Assembly (NCBI RefSeq): GCF_945859705.1 | Contig: NC_079134.1 | Coordinates: forward strand, 33,742,576-33,806,575 | Reading direction: 5' to 3' | Length of the DNA: 64,000 nt | From: Episyrphus balteatus | Taxonomy: Eukaryota; Arthropoda; Insecta; Diptera; Syrphidae | Part shown: one piece after another, positions 12,672 through 25,002 of the stretch | Position numbering within the stretch: position 1 is the first letter of the stretch | Layout of the letters: every line of letters starts with the position of its first letter | Made by a program: the position numbers and the translations under genes | Notes under the pieces: generated by a model | The model's input: the letters and a program-made list of their open reading frames with translations, nothing else | Told to the model about the DNA's origin: nothing | The model's database searches: none

Positions 12672-13114
12672 TATTGATTTTCTTACCTAACGAAAACACC
12701 ATAAAAAAACAACTCCAAATGCCCGATCCATTAACAAGCAAACAGTACTAACCAACTGAATTTTCTTCACACTCCCCAAAATGAACCAAAAAATCTGTTT
12801 ATTTTGATCTGTCAAGATGAAAAATGAATTCTAATAAGAAACCACAAATACACTCATGTATCCCATGCGCACACACCATGACCTTTTTTTTCATATAAAA
12901 AATTTCCATCTATTTCTATTGTGTGTGTGTGTCTAGTTTTCCACGAAGTTTTGAAGATTGCAGTTGAGTTGGATTTTTTTTTTCACGAAAATCGTGCAAA
13001 ACCCACAGAATAAAATTCTGATGCAATTTTAAGCATAAATTTGAATGTGAATTGATTTCCTTTTTTTTGTTAAATAGTTAGTATAAAAAAAAAAACAAAT
13101 ATAACCAATTAAAA

Positions 13115-16100
13115 ATGCCAACAGAAAAGTTGAAAAACTTAACGCTAGGTAAGTTGCTCCTAGTTGAGGTTAATATTGAGGTTAAAAATGATTAAAAAAA
13201 AAAGAAAGAATTGTAGAACTTGGATTTGCCATGTCGGCAATTATTTGTTTCTGATTCCTATCTCATAAAACACCTCTGTGACATGTTTTTTGTATGTCTT
13301 ACAGAAGCAATTTACACTTCGGAAAAAAATGGAAATGATGAAACTGGCAAAGGCACCCAAGAGAACCCTTTCAAAAGCATTCTCCAGGCGATGCGTCATG
13401 CCAAACAAGATCCATTTCCAACGATTTTCGTTGATGCCAAAAACCCTGGCGATGGTTTAAAATACGAACCCGCTGCCAAGTCACAGCTCAAAAAGATCCA
13501 TAAGATCTGGGCTCGTGAAATTAACAAGAATGCGGACAAAGAGCAACGTGAAAATGATGATGCCGAAAAGAGGAAACAAAACATGGAAGAGGCAAAGAAA
13601 ATTATTCTTGCCGAAGATCCCAGTTGGCCAAAAGCCAAACGCATTCACATCGATGATGGCGCCGAGAACCGTGAGACACGTGTCCGTGTTTATGGTTGGG
13701 TCCATCGATTGCGGCGTCAGGGCAAGGGTTTGATGTTCATTACTTTGCGTGATGGAACTGGATTCTTGCAATGCGTGCTGAATAATGCACTTTGTCAGTG
13801 TTATATTGGAGTGGTATTGACCACTGAGAGTTCGGTGCAGCTTTATGGAACATTGAAAGCTGTTCCAGAGGGAAAGACTGCTCCGGGAGGGCATGAATTG
13901 CATGTTGACTATTGGGAGTTGATTGGTCTGGCACCAGCTGGTGGGGCAGAGAGTATTCTCAATGAAGAAGCATTGCCAGAGGTGCAGCTGGATAATCGTC
14001 ATATTATGATTCGTGGCGAGAATACTTCTAAGATTTTGAAGATGAGGTCTGTTATATTGCAAGCGTTCCGCGGGCATTATCTTTCTCGGAAGTACAATGA
14101 AGTTACTCCGCCAACATTGGTGCAGACTCAGGTTGAGGGAGGATCGACACTTTTTAAATTGCAGTACTTTGGGTAAGTAGAGCCTCCAAGGTTTCAAGGA
14201 GGATCTCCTTCTCGGGAGACATTTTAATAAAAATAGATTTTGTCCCTTTGTTTGCGTTAATTTCGGGGAAACGGGTCATCTGGATAATTTTAGCTAATGT
14301 ATAAAAAAAAAACTAAAATCATTGAAAAATAAGAAAATAAAGCCTCATCTAACAATGATGTAAGACTTAGAGATTAGTTTAGAATAGAGATAAGAATTCC
14401 CAATCATCTTTTGCTGATACAGCTTAAAACAATACAAGATTTGTTACTCCTTCAAAACATCTGAAGCCTGTTGAAGGTAAATAATCAATCTTTTTTGATT
14501 TTATGAAAGAATCAGTCAAATTAATTGGGGTCCTCCTTTATATACTATTGTCAGAAGTAAAAGATTTTTTTTAGCCAAAATATAAATTACTACTAAACGA
14601 TCATGATAAACCGAGTACATTATCGGCTTTATTGCCTCCCTTTCAATATGAATATGAAAACATTAAAATATTAACAAAAATTCTTTAATATCATTTGAAA
14701 AGTGCGCAGATCTGGGCCTTCTCATTGATGGTATAAATCCCATTGTATATACGAAGGCAAATCTAGTATTAGTGCATATCACCACTTTTTTAGATCATTG
14801 CGTATTTATTTAATACAAATTATGCTTATGCACGTAACCACCAGAGTTCCCAGGATCGTTTCTCTTTATGATTGTACTTTGGAAATATACAGAACACTCC
14901 TTACTAAAATAAAAACTGTTTGTTATACTTAAAGTAGTCGAAAGTATTTAAAGTTTGGTACATTTTTATAATGATATATAATTCATTATATTGTCAATAC
15001 CATATTTTTGTGTGACTAAACAAAAACATTTGTAATATTTTACACTAAGTTGGTTTCAACTACTCAATCAGCCGGTCAAAACAAATTACACTTAAAACAA
15101 CGTTCTAAACCTTTTGTATTTAAAGACTACTTTTATTGGATTTAGCTTAGAACCTAAAAACTACTGGCAAGGTTCTTGACAAGTCGCATACGACATTTTT
15201 TAACAATTTTTACCAAAGATCCGCTTTTATTGAAGAACTATCTCTGCAAACATCAATTCTCAACTTATTCTTAATTTTCTTTTAATTTTGGTTACATTAT
15301 TGAAAAGGTCACTGGATTACATTGATTTTGTTTCGTTGAAACAAGAGCTTTTTTATATTTTCCTTTAACTGGAAGTCCTAGTCCAGCACAGCGTTACCGT
15401 TGAAAATTTTTGAAAGGTCGCTAAAAAAGTCGCTTTTAGAAAAAAAAGGTCGCTAACCTGAAAAATTGAAAAAAGTCGATTTTTTGTCGAAAAAGTCGCT
15501 ATTTAAAAAAAAAAGTCGCTAAATCGTTTTCATATGTTTTTACATAGAAAAATAAACATAAGTTGTCTTGAAACAAAGTTTTCATTAACAATAACGAAAT
15601 TAGAAACTAAAAAAAAACAGTCTTCATTTTAGGATCTGTAGTTTAGAAAGGAACTAAGACGTTCACGGGTTTTTATTGCAGGAATCGTTGAATGGGGTAT
15701 AAAAGAAGATAAAATCGCGGAGTGCTATTAAATGAGAGGGTGGAAACTGAAGATAGGGGTGCAAAAGCCCCTTTTTGTTTTTTTCAATATACCTCGTAAA
15801 CCAAGCAAAATTTTGATATATTGCATATCAAACTTCTTATAGAGAATTAAATTTCCTATTGGAATAATGTTTTTTTAAAAATTGAAAAAAAAAAAATTTC
15901 CATAGCACAATAGTCGAAACAATCATAAAAAAAATATCAAAAAAATCGATTTTTTGAGTTTTTTTGTTTTTTTAGTTATACATTTTTTTGGGTTGAGATA
16001 GACATAAACATTGCTCCAAAGAAAAAAAGAAGATTAAATTGCCTTCAAAATGCTGTGCTCACTAAATTTTTTCATTGAAAATTAACATTTTTTTCATTGC

Positions 16101-19100
16101 ATTAACATTTTCTATATCTTTTTTTCAAAACTATGACCATATATAAAAAAAATTTTTGCAAAAAAAAGAAATAAATGTGAATATCAGTCCCTTTTTCGAT
16201 TAACAAAAATTAAAGGTATGATATTTGACTAAATTTTTGTAATAATCCAGTAGTTTAATAATTCCATTGTTAGTATTTAAGTTTATTTCTGCTGTAAGCA
16301 TTTAACTCGGTCCGCTCAGTTATTTTATTCTGAGTCCATCGATGGTGCTCTGAACTAGAATACGTTCAGAACGAAAAAAGAAACACAAATTTGAAGCTCT
16401 AAGGCCCAATTTATTGACTCTCCATTAAACTTAAATCGCCATTAAAAAAGGGAATTTTAAAATTTAAAACCAATTTCGTTTAATTCAGTCTCTTTTAAGG
16501 ATTTTTTTGAAGTTTGGCATCATTAACTAATTGAGCATTAAATTTAAAAGTAGTTTTAGTTAAAACACCACTTTCGACCTTTTAAGAGGGATTTTTAGAG
16601 CAAATGGAGGTTTTAAACAGAATATCTATTTATTCACTCTCCATTAGTGTCAAATGTCATTTCATTTATTTTTTTTATTTGAATTATTATTTTATTTGAA
16701 AAATGTCAAATGAGCTAAAGAATTATTAAAAAAACATCACAATTATGAAAAAAGTCCAGACTAGAATTTTTTGTAGGTGTACACACATGCATTTGTACCA
16801 TAAAAAAGAACAAAATTCAAAGAAATTAATGCATTTCTTGTCTACTTCGCACAGATAATACTAGATCTACTAGATTATATTCTCCACTTCAAAACTAATC
16901 ATTTTTGAGATGCTGCATAATACATACATAACATACATAACATTGCAATTGAAGCCATGAGAAGAAGAGATATAAAGCTTACTTCTTAACCAATGACACG
17001 AGATGAATGCCGATAACACTTAAATTTAAGTTGTTATTTGACACCGATGGAAAAAATTTAAAATTTTACTTAACTCCTTCTTCTTCTGATGGTTTCAATT
17101 GTAGGTTGTAGCATTCTTTGGTTACCACTGGTATATCGTTAATCTCTTGCATTTTCTGGCGTTTATAGCTGCAAAATACTTACGGGTCATAGTTTTTTGG
17201 TTTTTCTTCCAATTCAAATCTATTTGATTTGACAAAATTGTAGCTTTTGACAGATTATTTTTCAAACAAAATAAAAAATCCCTAGGATATTTTTAACAGA
17301 GTTTTAAATTTAAAGTTTCCATTAAAAGTAAGAACTTTAACTAAAGAAGAGTGAATTAAATGAATTTTTAATGATGTACATATACTTAAAGGCGACAATA
17401 GTTTAACGAGGCCGTTAACTAATGCGATAAATTTCAAAATTTAATGGAGGCTCAATAAATTGGCCCTAAATGTTCAGAATTAAAAAAGAAATACAATTTT
17501 TCGAAAGAAAAAAAAAGTCGCTATTATGAAATTAGTGAAAAGGTCGCTTTAAATAAAAAGTCGTCGCTTGGTCGCTAAGGCTTCAAAAAGGTCGCTAATA
17601 GCGACTAAAGTCGCTTAACGGTAACGCTGGTCCAGCATAACATTCTGAATTGAATCCACTTAAACTCTTTCTCAGTATTTCAACTAGAAAAACTTATAGA
17701 CCAAAACCCCAAATAGTAACAAACCTCATAAATTTTACTGCACCAACAATGTTTCATTTTTGGTTTTGTGGTACACAGTTTTTAACATCTATTTCATTCC
17801 AACGACCCGTCCAGATTTGCGATCGTACTAACTTAGTCCAACGGCAGTACCTGCTGTTCAAAAACATTCACGTGAACAAGATTCCACCCGAAAAAATTGA
17901 TTTTCACTTTTCCCCTGTTGTGAGTTATTCACGTTGGGACTTCTCCCTGTATTTTCAACGAGGTATTTGACAGCTCTTCTCTCACTAAATTTTTGGCGTC
18001 GAACAAGAAACTAGTTTAGCGGAAAATGTATATTCCCTTCGAGTGAAACTCATGTTAGGTTTTTAATTCCGGGCGAACAATAAATATACCAGCTGGTGGG
18101 GCAGAGAGTATTCTCAATGAAGAAGCATTGCCAGAGGTGCAGCTGGATAATCGTCATATTATGATTCGTGGCGAGAATACTTCTAAGATTTTGAAGATGA
18201 GGTCTGTTATATTGCAAGCGTTCCGCGGGCATTATCTTTCTCGGAAGTACAATGAAGTTACTCCGCCAACATTGGTGCAGACTCAGGTTGAGGGAGGATC
18301 GACACTTTTTAAATTGCAGTACTTTGGGTAAGTAGAGCCTCCAAGGTTTCAAGGAGGATCTCCTTCTCGGGAGACATTTTAATAAAAATAGATTTTGTCC
18401 CTTTGTTTGCGTTAATTTCGGGGAAACGGGTCATCTGGATAATTTTAGCTAATGTATAAAAAAAAAACTAAAATCATTGAAAAATAAGAAAATAAAGCCT
18501 CATCTAACAATGATGTAAGACTTAGAGATTAGTTTAGAATAGAGATAAGAATTCCCAATCATCTTTTGCTGATACAGCTTAAAACAATACAAGATTTGTT
18601 ACTCCTTCAAAACATCTGAAGCCTGTTGAAGGTAAATAATCAATCTTTTTTGATTTTATGAAAGAATCAGTCAAATTAATTGGGGTCCTCCTTTATATAC
18701 TATTGTCAGAAGTAAAAGATTTTTTTTAGCCAAAATATAAATTACTACTAAACGATCATGATAAACCGAGTACATTATCGGCTTTATTGCCTCCCTTTCA
18801 ATATGAATATGAAAACATTAAAATATTAACAAAAATTCTTTAATATCATTTGAAAAGTGCGCAGATCTGGGCCTTCTCATTGATGGTATAAATCCCATTG
18901 TATATACGAAGGCAAATCTAGTATTAGTGCATATCACCACTTTTTTAGATCATTGCGTATTTATTTAATACAAATTATGCTTATGCACGTAACCACCAGA
19001 GTTCCCAGGATCGTTTCTCTTTATGATTGTACTTTGGAAATATACAGAACACTCCTTACTAAAATAAAAACTGTTTGTTATACTTAAAGTAGTCGAAAGT

Positions 19101-22100
19101 ATTTAAAGTTTGGTACATTTTTATAATGATATATAATTCATTATATTGTCAATACCATATTTTTGTGTGACTAAACAAAAACATTTGTAATATTTTACAC
19201 TAAGTTGGTTTCAACTACTCAATCAGCCGGTCAAAACAAATTACACTTAAAACAACGTTCTAAACCTTTTGTATTTAAAGACTACTTTTATTGGATTTAG
19301 CTTAGAACCTAAAAACTACTGGCAAGGTTCTTGACAAGTCGCATACGACATTTTTTAACAATTTTTACCAAAGATCCGCTTTTATTGAAGAACTATCTCT
19401 GCAAACATCAATTCTCAACTTATTCTTAATTTTCTTTTAATTTTGGTTACATTATTGAAAAGGTCACTGGATTACATTGATTTTGTTTCGTTGAAACAAG
19501 AGCTTTTTTATATTTTCCTTTAACTGGAAGTCCTAGTCCAGCACAGCGTTACCGTTGAAAATTTTTGAAAGGTCGCTAAAAAAGTCGCTTTTAGAAAAAA
19601 AAGGTCGCTAACCTGAAAAATTGAAAAAAGTCGATTTTTTGTCGAAAAAGTCGCTATTTAAAAAAAAAAGTCGCTAAATCGTTTTCATATGTTTTTACAT
19701 AGAAAAATAAACATAAGTTGTCTTGAAACAAAGTTTTCATTAACAATAACGAAATTAGAAACTAAAAAAAAACAGTCTTCATTTTAGGATCTGTAGTTTA
19801 GAAAGGAACTAAGACGTTCACGGGTTTTTATTGCAGGAATCGTTGAATGGGGTATAAAAGAAGATAAAATCGCGGAGTGCTATTAAATGAGAGGGTGGAA
19901 ACTGAAGATAGGGGTGCAAAAGCCCCTTTTTGTTTTTTTCAATATACCTCGTAAACCAAGCAAAATTTTGATATATTGCATATCAAACTTCTTATAGAGA
20001 ATTAAATTTCCTATTGGAATAATGTTTTTTTAAAAATTGAAAAAAAAAAAATTTCCATAGCACAATAGTCGAAACAATCATAAAAAAAATATCAAAAAAA
20101 TCGATTTTTTGAGTTTTTTTGTTTTTTTAGTTATACATTTTTTTGGGTTGAGATAGACATAAACATTGCTCCAAAGAAAAAAAGAAGATTAAATTGCCTT
20201 CAAAATGCTGTGCTCACTAAATTTTTTCATTGAAAATTAACATTTTTTTCATTGCATTAACATTTTCTATATCTTTTTTTCAAAACTATGACCATATATA
20301 AAAAAAATTTTTGCAAAAAAAAGAAATAAATGTGAATATCAGTCCCTTTTTCGATTAACAAAAATTAAAGGTATGATATTTGACTAAATTTTTGTAATAA
20401 TCCAGTAGTTTAATAATTCCATTGTTAGTATTTAAGTTTATTTCTGCTGTAAGCATTTAACTCGGTCCGCTCAGTTATTTTATTCTGAGTCCATCGATGG
20501 TGCTCTGAACTAGAATACGTTCAGAACGAAAAAAGAAACACAAATTTGAAGCTCTAAGGCCCAATTTATTGACTCTCCATTAAACTTAAATCGCCATTAA
20601 AAAAGGGAATTTTAAAATTTAAAACCAATTTCGTTTAATTCAGTCTCTTTTAAGGATTTTTTTGAAGTTTGGCATCATTAACTAATTGAGCATTAAATTT
20701 AAAAGTAGTTTTAGTTAAAACACCACTTTCGACCTTTTAAGAGGGATTTTTAGAGCAAATGGAGGTTTTAAACAGAATATCTATTTATTCACTCTCCATT
20801 AGTGTCAAATGTCATTTCATTTATTTTTTTTATTTGAATTATTATTTTATTTGAAAAATGTCAAATGAGCTAAAGAATTATTAAAAAAACATCACAATTA
20901 TGAAAAAAGTCCAGACTAGAATTTTTTGTAGGTGTACACACATGCATTTGTACCATAAAAAAGAACAAAATTCAAAGAAATTAATGCATTTCTTGTCTAC
21001 TTCGCACAGATAATACTAGATCTACTAGATTATATTCTCCACTTCAAAACTAATCATTTTTGAGATGCTGCATAATACATACATAACATACATAACATTG
21101 CAATTGAAGCCATGAGAAGAAGAGATATAAAGCTTACTTCTTAACCAATGACACGAGATGAATGCCGATAACACTTAAATTTAAGTTGTTATTTGACACC
21201 GATGGAAAAAATTTAAAATTTTACTTAACTCCTTCTTCTTCTGATGGTTTCAATTGTAGGTTGTAGCATTCTTTGGTTACCACTGGTATATCGTTAATCT
21301 CTTGCATTTTCTGGCGTTTATAGCTGCAAAATACTTACGGGTCATAGTTTTTTGGTTTTTCTTCCAATTCAAATCTATTTGATTTGACAAAATTGTAGCT
21401 TTTGACAGATTATTTTTCAAACAAAATAAAAAATCCCTAGGATATTTTTAACAGAGTTTTAAATTTAAAGTTTCCATTAAAAGTAAGAACTTTAACTAAA
21501 GAAGAGTGAATTAAATGAATTTTTAATGATGTACATATACTTAAAGGCGACAATAGTTTAACGAGGCCGTTAACTAATGCGATAAATTTCAAAATTTAAT
21601 GGAGGCTCAATAAATTGGCCCTAAATGTTCAGAATTAAAAAAGAAATACAATTTTTCGAAAGAAAAAAAAAGTCGCTATTATGAAATTAGTGAAAAGGTC
21701 GCTTTAAATAAAAAGTCGTCGCTTGGTCGCTAAGGCTTCAAAAAGGTCGCTAATAGCGACTAAAGTCGCTTAACGGTAACGCTGGTCCAGCATAACATTC
21801 TGAATTGAATCCACTTAAACTCTTTCTCAGTATTTCAACTAGAAAAACTTATAGACCAAAACCCCAAATAGTAACAAACCTCATAAATTTTACTGCACCA
21901 ACAATGTTTCATTTTTGGTTTTGTGGTACACAGTTTTTAACATCTATTTCATTCCAACGACCCGTCCAGATTTGCGATCGTACTAACTTAGTCCAACGGC
22001 AGTACCTGCTGTTCAAAAACATTCACGTGAACAAGATTCCACCCGAAAAAATTGATTTTCACTTTTCCCCTGTTGTGAGTTATTCACGTTGGGACTTCTC

Positions 22101-25002
22101 CCTGTATTTTCAACGAGGTATTTGACAGCTCTTCTCTCACTAAATTTTTGGCGTCGAACAAGAAACTAGTTTAGCGGAAAATGTATATTCCCTTCGAGTG
22201 AAACTCATGTTAGGTTTTTAATTCCGGGCGAACAAAAATATTCCGAGCGGAGAACATTCCACGTGAAAGTCACGATAGCGCAGATTATGTCGTCAACGTC
22301 GGGCAGAACTCAGAAATTTATTTGGCTCTTGATTCAATGCTTTTATTGTTAATAAATCATCGCCGTAAAGCAAAATTGTTCTAAGTCACAAAAAGCAAAT
22401 TTTACAGGGCACGATTTTTAAGTTTCAAATTGGTTTTAAGCGACATTTTTCTGCTCGTTCGCCATTCAAGTTATGTTTTTTTATAAATTTTGTTCTTTTC
22501 TCTTGAATAAACCATACAAGTTTACCTCATTAGTAGGTGCATACTATTTTTAAATAGTTTTTTAAACTCAAAACCCAGCATTGGACATAGAACAATTCCT
22601 ATACAAGTACGTTTTTTCCTTAAATAAATAGTGGACTTAGAACAAAATATGATGGGACTTAGAACAATCAAGAATACTAGGGCTCATTTTCAAAAGGCTA
22701 CTTCCCTGTTTTTATTGTTCTATGTCCCATTAAATTCTATTATCTGCGGAATGAAATTTTTTGACAAAAAAGGTTTTCTAATTCGGAAAGAGCACCACCC
22801 TCAAATTAGTAAAACTGCATCATTAACTCATTTTCGAGATAAAAAGTTGATTTAGAACAATTTTGCTTTAATATTGTAAAAAATAATGAAATTGGGAAGC
22901 AAAAATGGGTGGTGCAAAATATGTTTCTTTTTTAATTTTTTGAAAAACTTAGATTTTAATGTCACCGAAAATATCTTAAACGTGCTCTTTGAGATAATCA
23001 GCCCTATCGAGATATCCGTTCGGAGAAACTTCCGAAACGATAGCCCGTTCCGATCGGAACTTACATTTCTTTCAAGGTATCCACTTCTGAACAAAAAAAT
23101 AAGGTATAAAATCGCATTCATTTGACACATGTGTCAGCGTGTTTTATTCAATAAATAAAAATCCTTGTAATGCTCAAGTCTTCTTAATTTCAAACAACCT
23201 TGCTGAGGCTTTGTCGCTGTTTTTTATTAATCTACACTAAAAAATCAAAATTATATTTACATTTTTATATATGTATCTTTTTCTGTGAAATCCAACTTTT
23301 CTGAAAATATTCCGCAACTATTTTGTGTCGGAGAGTTTCCGATGAAATTCAAAGCACAACTGTCAAAAAGTCTTTGCTGAACACACTTCATCGCAATGTG
23401 TTGATGGGCGTCATGTTTCATCGGAAGATTCTCCGATATGTCAATCGGAACGGATACCTCGATAGAAAATTCTCCGATTTCGAACAAATCGGAAAAAAAA
23501 ATTCTCCGAACGGATACCTCGATAGGGCTGAATGAGCTCAAATTGAATTTTTCGTACTAGGGTAGCTCGAAATATAATGTTATCTTTTACAGTTGCTTGT
23601 GAAGCTAAAAAAAAACGTGGATATTATTTTAACCAAATTATCGAAGAAAAAAAAAATGGGTTGTTAAAAAAAATAATAATAATAACGAAATTACGTGGTT
23701 TATGAAATAACGTAAAATTGAGAATTTTCGCATTAGGGGGCTCAGAATAAATGCTATATTTTACACTTACTTTTGGAATTCAACCAAAATCGATTTAAAT
23801 AACAAAAAACGCACTTTCAAAATTTTCTGTTTCTGAAAATATAAATTTAAAAAAATACTACGCGTCTCCAATAAGTTTAGCCAATCCACGTTCCATTATT
23901 TACAATTTCTCCAACTCAATAATAACAATTTCCTTTCTGACTTCTTCAGAAGAAGCAGCCATGTCATAGATAGAGGATAACAACTTATAATATTTTAAAT
24001 ATTTTTTTTATCTTCAACCTTATTTTTAAATCAATTTGTTCTTAAAATTGTGTTTGTTTATACATAACCTTGTGTTTAATCCTAACTAAATTATTACCTA
24101 AATAATTTTTTTTTAACAATTTTTAAAATGTTACCGTGACTTAATTCGAGTTTCTCCGTTTTTTAGTGAGGAAGCCTTTTTGACTCAAAGTTCTCAGCTC
24201 TATTTGGAGACATGTATACCAGCTTTGGGTGATGTCTTCTGCATCGCTCAGAGTTACCGTGCCGAACAGAGTCGAACACGTCGTCATTTGGCTGAGTACA
24301 CTCACGTTGAGGCCGAATGTCCATTCATTTCTTTCGACGATCTTCTCGATCGTTTGGAAGATTTGATTTGCGATGTGGTTGATCGAGTACTCAAGTCGCC
24401 TGATGGCCATTTGGTTAAGGAACTCAATCCAACTTTTGAACCTCCAAAGAGGCCATTCAAACGAATGAATTATGCAGATGCCATCAAATGGTTGAAGGAG
24501 AACAATGTTACCAAGGATGATGGAACTTTCTATGAGTTTGGCGAAGTGAGTTATTCAAATGATTTTTACTTTTTTAAATGATTCTAATTTTTTGTTTTCT
24601 TTTCAGGACATTCCCGAAGCTCCAGAGCGTAAAATGACCGATACAATTGGTGAACCAATTATGCTGTGCCGTTTCCCAGCCGGCATTAAGTCATTCTACA
24701 TGTCCAAGTGTCCCGAAGATGCTGAGCTAACTGAAAGTGTTGATGTACTCTTGCCAAATGTGGGTGAAATTGTTGGAGGTTCAATGAGGATATGGGATAG
24801 TGAAGATTTGCTTAAAGGCTATGCCCGTGAAGGAATTGATCCAAAACCATATTATTGGTATACCGATCAAAGAGTTTATGGATCTCAACCACATGGTGGT
24901 TATGGATTGGGATTGGAACGTTTTGTTTGTTGGCTACTTAATCGTTATCATATTCGAGAAGTTTGCCTGTATCCAAGATTTTTGGACAGATGTGCACCAT
25001 AA
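13115..25002 (+). CDS. AsnRS: Asparaginyl-tRNA synthetase, cytoplasmic
   Basis: Exons are 13115-13148, 13305-14172, 24167-24545 and 24607-25002, giving 558 aa and a TAA stop. This class IIb synthetase charges tRNA-Asn in the cytosol. Order: eukaryote-specific N-terminal domain (about 1-85), charged linker, OB-fold anticodon-binding domain (about 136-235, RVRVYGWVHRLRRQGKG), catalytic core from about 240. Class II motif 1 is near YNEVTPPTLVQT (274-285). Motif 2 has YRAEQSRTRRHLAEYTHVE (331-349). Motif 3 has GYGLGLERF (525-533). The C-terminus YPRFLDRCAP is typical. The ATG at 13115 gives the usual N-terminus (MPTEKLKNLTLEAIY). The frame that runs upstream from 13220 is intron read-through. Intron 2 is 9994 bp because it holds a tandem duplication that also copied the end of exon 2. 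All catalytic motifs are intact in the spliced product. Confidence 0.95.
15389..17629. mobile_element. hAT-like element in AsnRS intron 2, copy A
   Basis: Perfect 13-bp ends CAGCGTTACCGTT and AACGGTAACGCTG are flanked by a perfect 8-bp target duplication GTCCAGCA (15381-15388 and 17630-17637). Both subterminal zones (15415-15525 and 17515-17615) carry many AGTCGCTA/GTCGCT repeats. No transposase frame is visible in 2241 bp. An interior block (about 15630-16010) matches 56900-57320 in inverted orientation. A PIF/Harbinger-like MITE (16403-17466) is inserted in the body. Confidence 0.85.
16403..17466. mobile_element. TAA-target MITE nested in the hAT element, copy A
   Basis: The ends are GGCCCAATTTATTGA and the inverted TCAATAAATTGGCCC (one mismatch). 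Pairing continues inward through CTCCATTAA. It is flanked by TAA at 16400-16402 and 17467-17469. The TIR and TSD fit PIF/Harbinger. No protein is encoded. Confidence 0.78.
18088..18327 (+). pseudogene. Duplicated 3' part of AsnRS exon 2 (pseudo-exon)
   Basis: These 240 bp repeat the last 240 bp of AsnRS exon 2 (13933-14172) without a base change and keep the donor GGGTAAGT, but lack the exon's own acceptor. It encodes the motif 1 region a second time. The nearest AG candidates (after CCAG or GGCAG just inside it) would both read in the wrong frame after exon 2 and meet TGA at the CTCAATGA site within about 25 bases. So it can only be skipped or give a non-productive mRNA. The frame left open here is therefore not a gene. 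Confidence 0.85.
19544..21784. mobile_element. hAT-like element in AsnRS intron 2, copy B
   Basis: Exact duplicate of 15389-17629 with the same ends and the same GTCCAGCA flanks (19536-19543 and 21785-21792). It came with the segmental duplication and is not a second transposition, because the flanking DNA is duplicated too. Confidence 0.85.
20558..21621. mobile_element. TAA-target MITE nested in the hAT element, copy B
   Basis: Duplicate of 16403-17466 made by the 4155-bp tandem duplication. It has the same GGCCCAATTTATTGA ends and TAA flanks. Confidence 0.78.
22999..23530. mobile_element. MITE in AsnRS intron 2, 29-bp inverted ends
   Basis: The left end begins CAGCCCTATCGAGATATCC. The right end is the inverted copy with one change (GGTATCC). 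Possible 3-bp target duplication AAT at 22996-22998 and 23531-23533. Several CGATTTGTT/TCTCCGATT-like repeats lie inside. A solo GTCGAGGTATCCGTTCCGAT near 10602 is similar and may be a relic of this family. The short frames across it on both strands are by-products of the palindrome. Confidence 0.7.

Larger units (their letters stand above)
11187..12703. mobile_element. Outer small MITE split by a TA-type element
   Basis: The left end is GGTGTTTTCGTTTGGTAA (from about 11189). The right end, at about 12684-12702, is the inverted TTACCTAACGAAAACACC, and AT lies next to each end. Between them the only native DNA is about 140 bp on the left, with an inner hairpin (TTTTTGATCTAAATCTGTC near 11221 and its inverse near 11299), and about 30 bp on the right. 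The rest is the inserted element 11328-12671. Without the insertion this MITE would be roughly 180 bp. Confidence 0.6.
13933..18087 (+). repeat. Tandem duplication, copy A (4155 bp)
   Basis: Copy A starts inside AsnRS exon 2 (at ACCAGCTGGTGGGGC) and runs through the exon 2 donor and into intron 2. It is repeated head to tail as 18088-22241. Spacing between matching points is constant at 4155 bp, even across homopolymer runs (for example the A12 tract near 15883). The only difference I found is one extra T at 18081, six bases before the junction. Confidence 0.92.
18088..22241 (+). repeat. Tandem duplication, copy B (4154 bp)
   Basis: Second, directly abutting copy of 13933-18087. After it the sequence goes on as ordinary intron (TTCCGAGCGG). 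The abrupt join of the intron sequence AAATAT to the mid-exon sequence ACCAGC at 18087/18088 is the new joint. There is no filler and no obvious microhomology beyond a base or so. Confidence 0.92.

Noticed and set aside
13220..14176. Single long frame over AsnRS exon 2 with an extra N-terminus
   Set aside because: Its first 32 or so residues are intron. A good acceptor at 13303-13304 and a matching short first exon at 13115-13148 give the normal N-terminus.
13481..14197. 238-codon antisense frame over AsnRS exon 2
   Set aside because: A shadow of the coding strand; the sense strand has all the family motifs.
17650..17970. 106-codon frame, also at 21805-22125
   Set aside because: It has no ATG at its start, matches no family I know, and appears twice only because of the tandem duplication.
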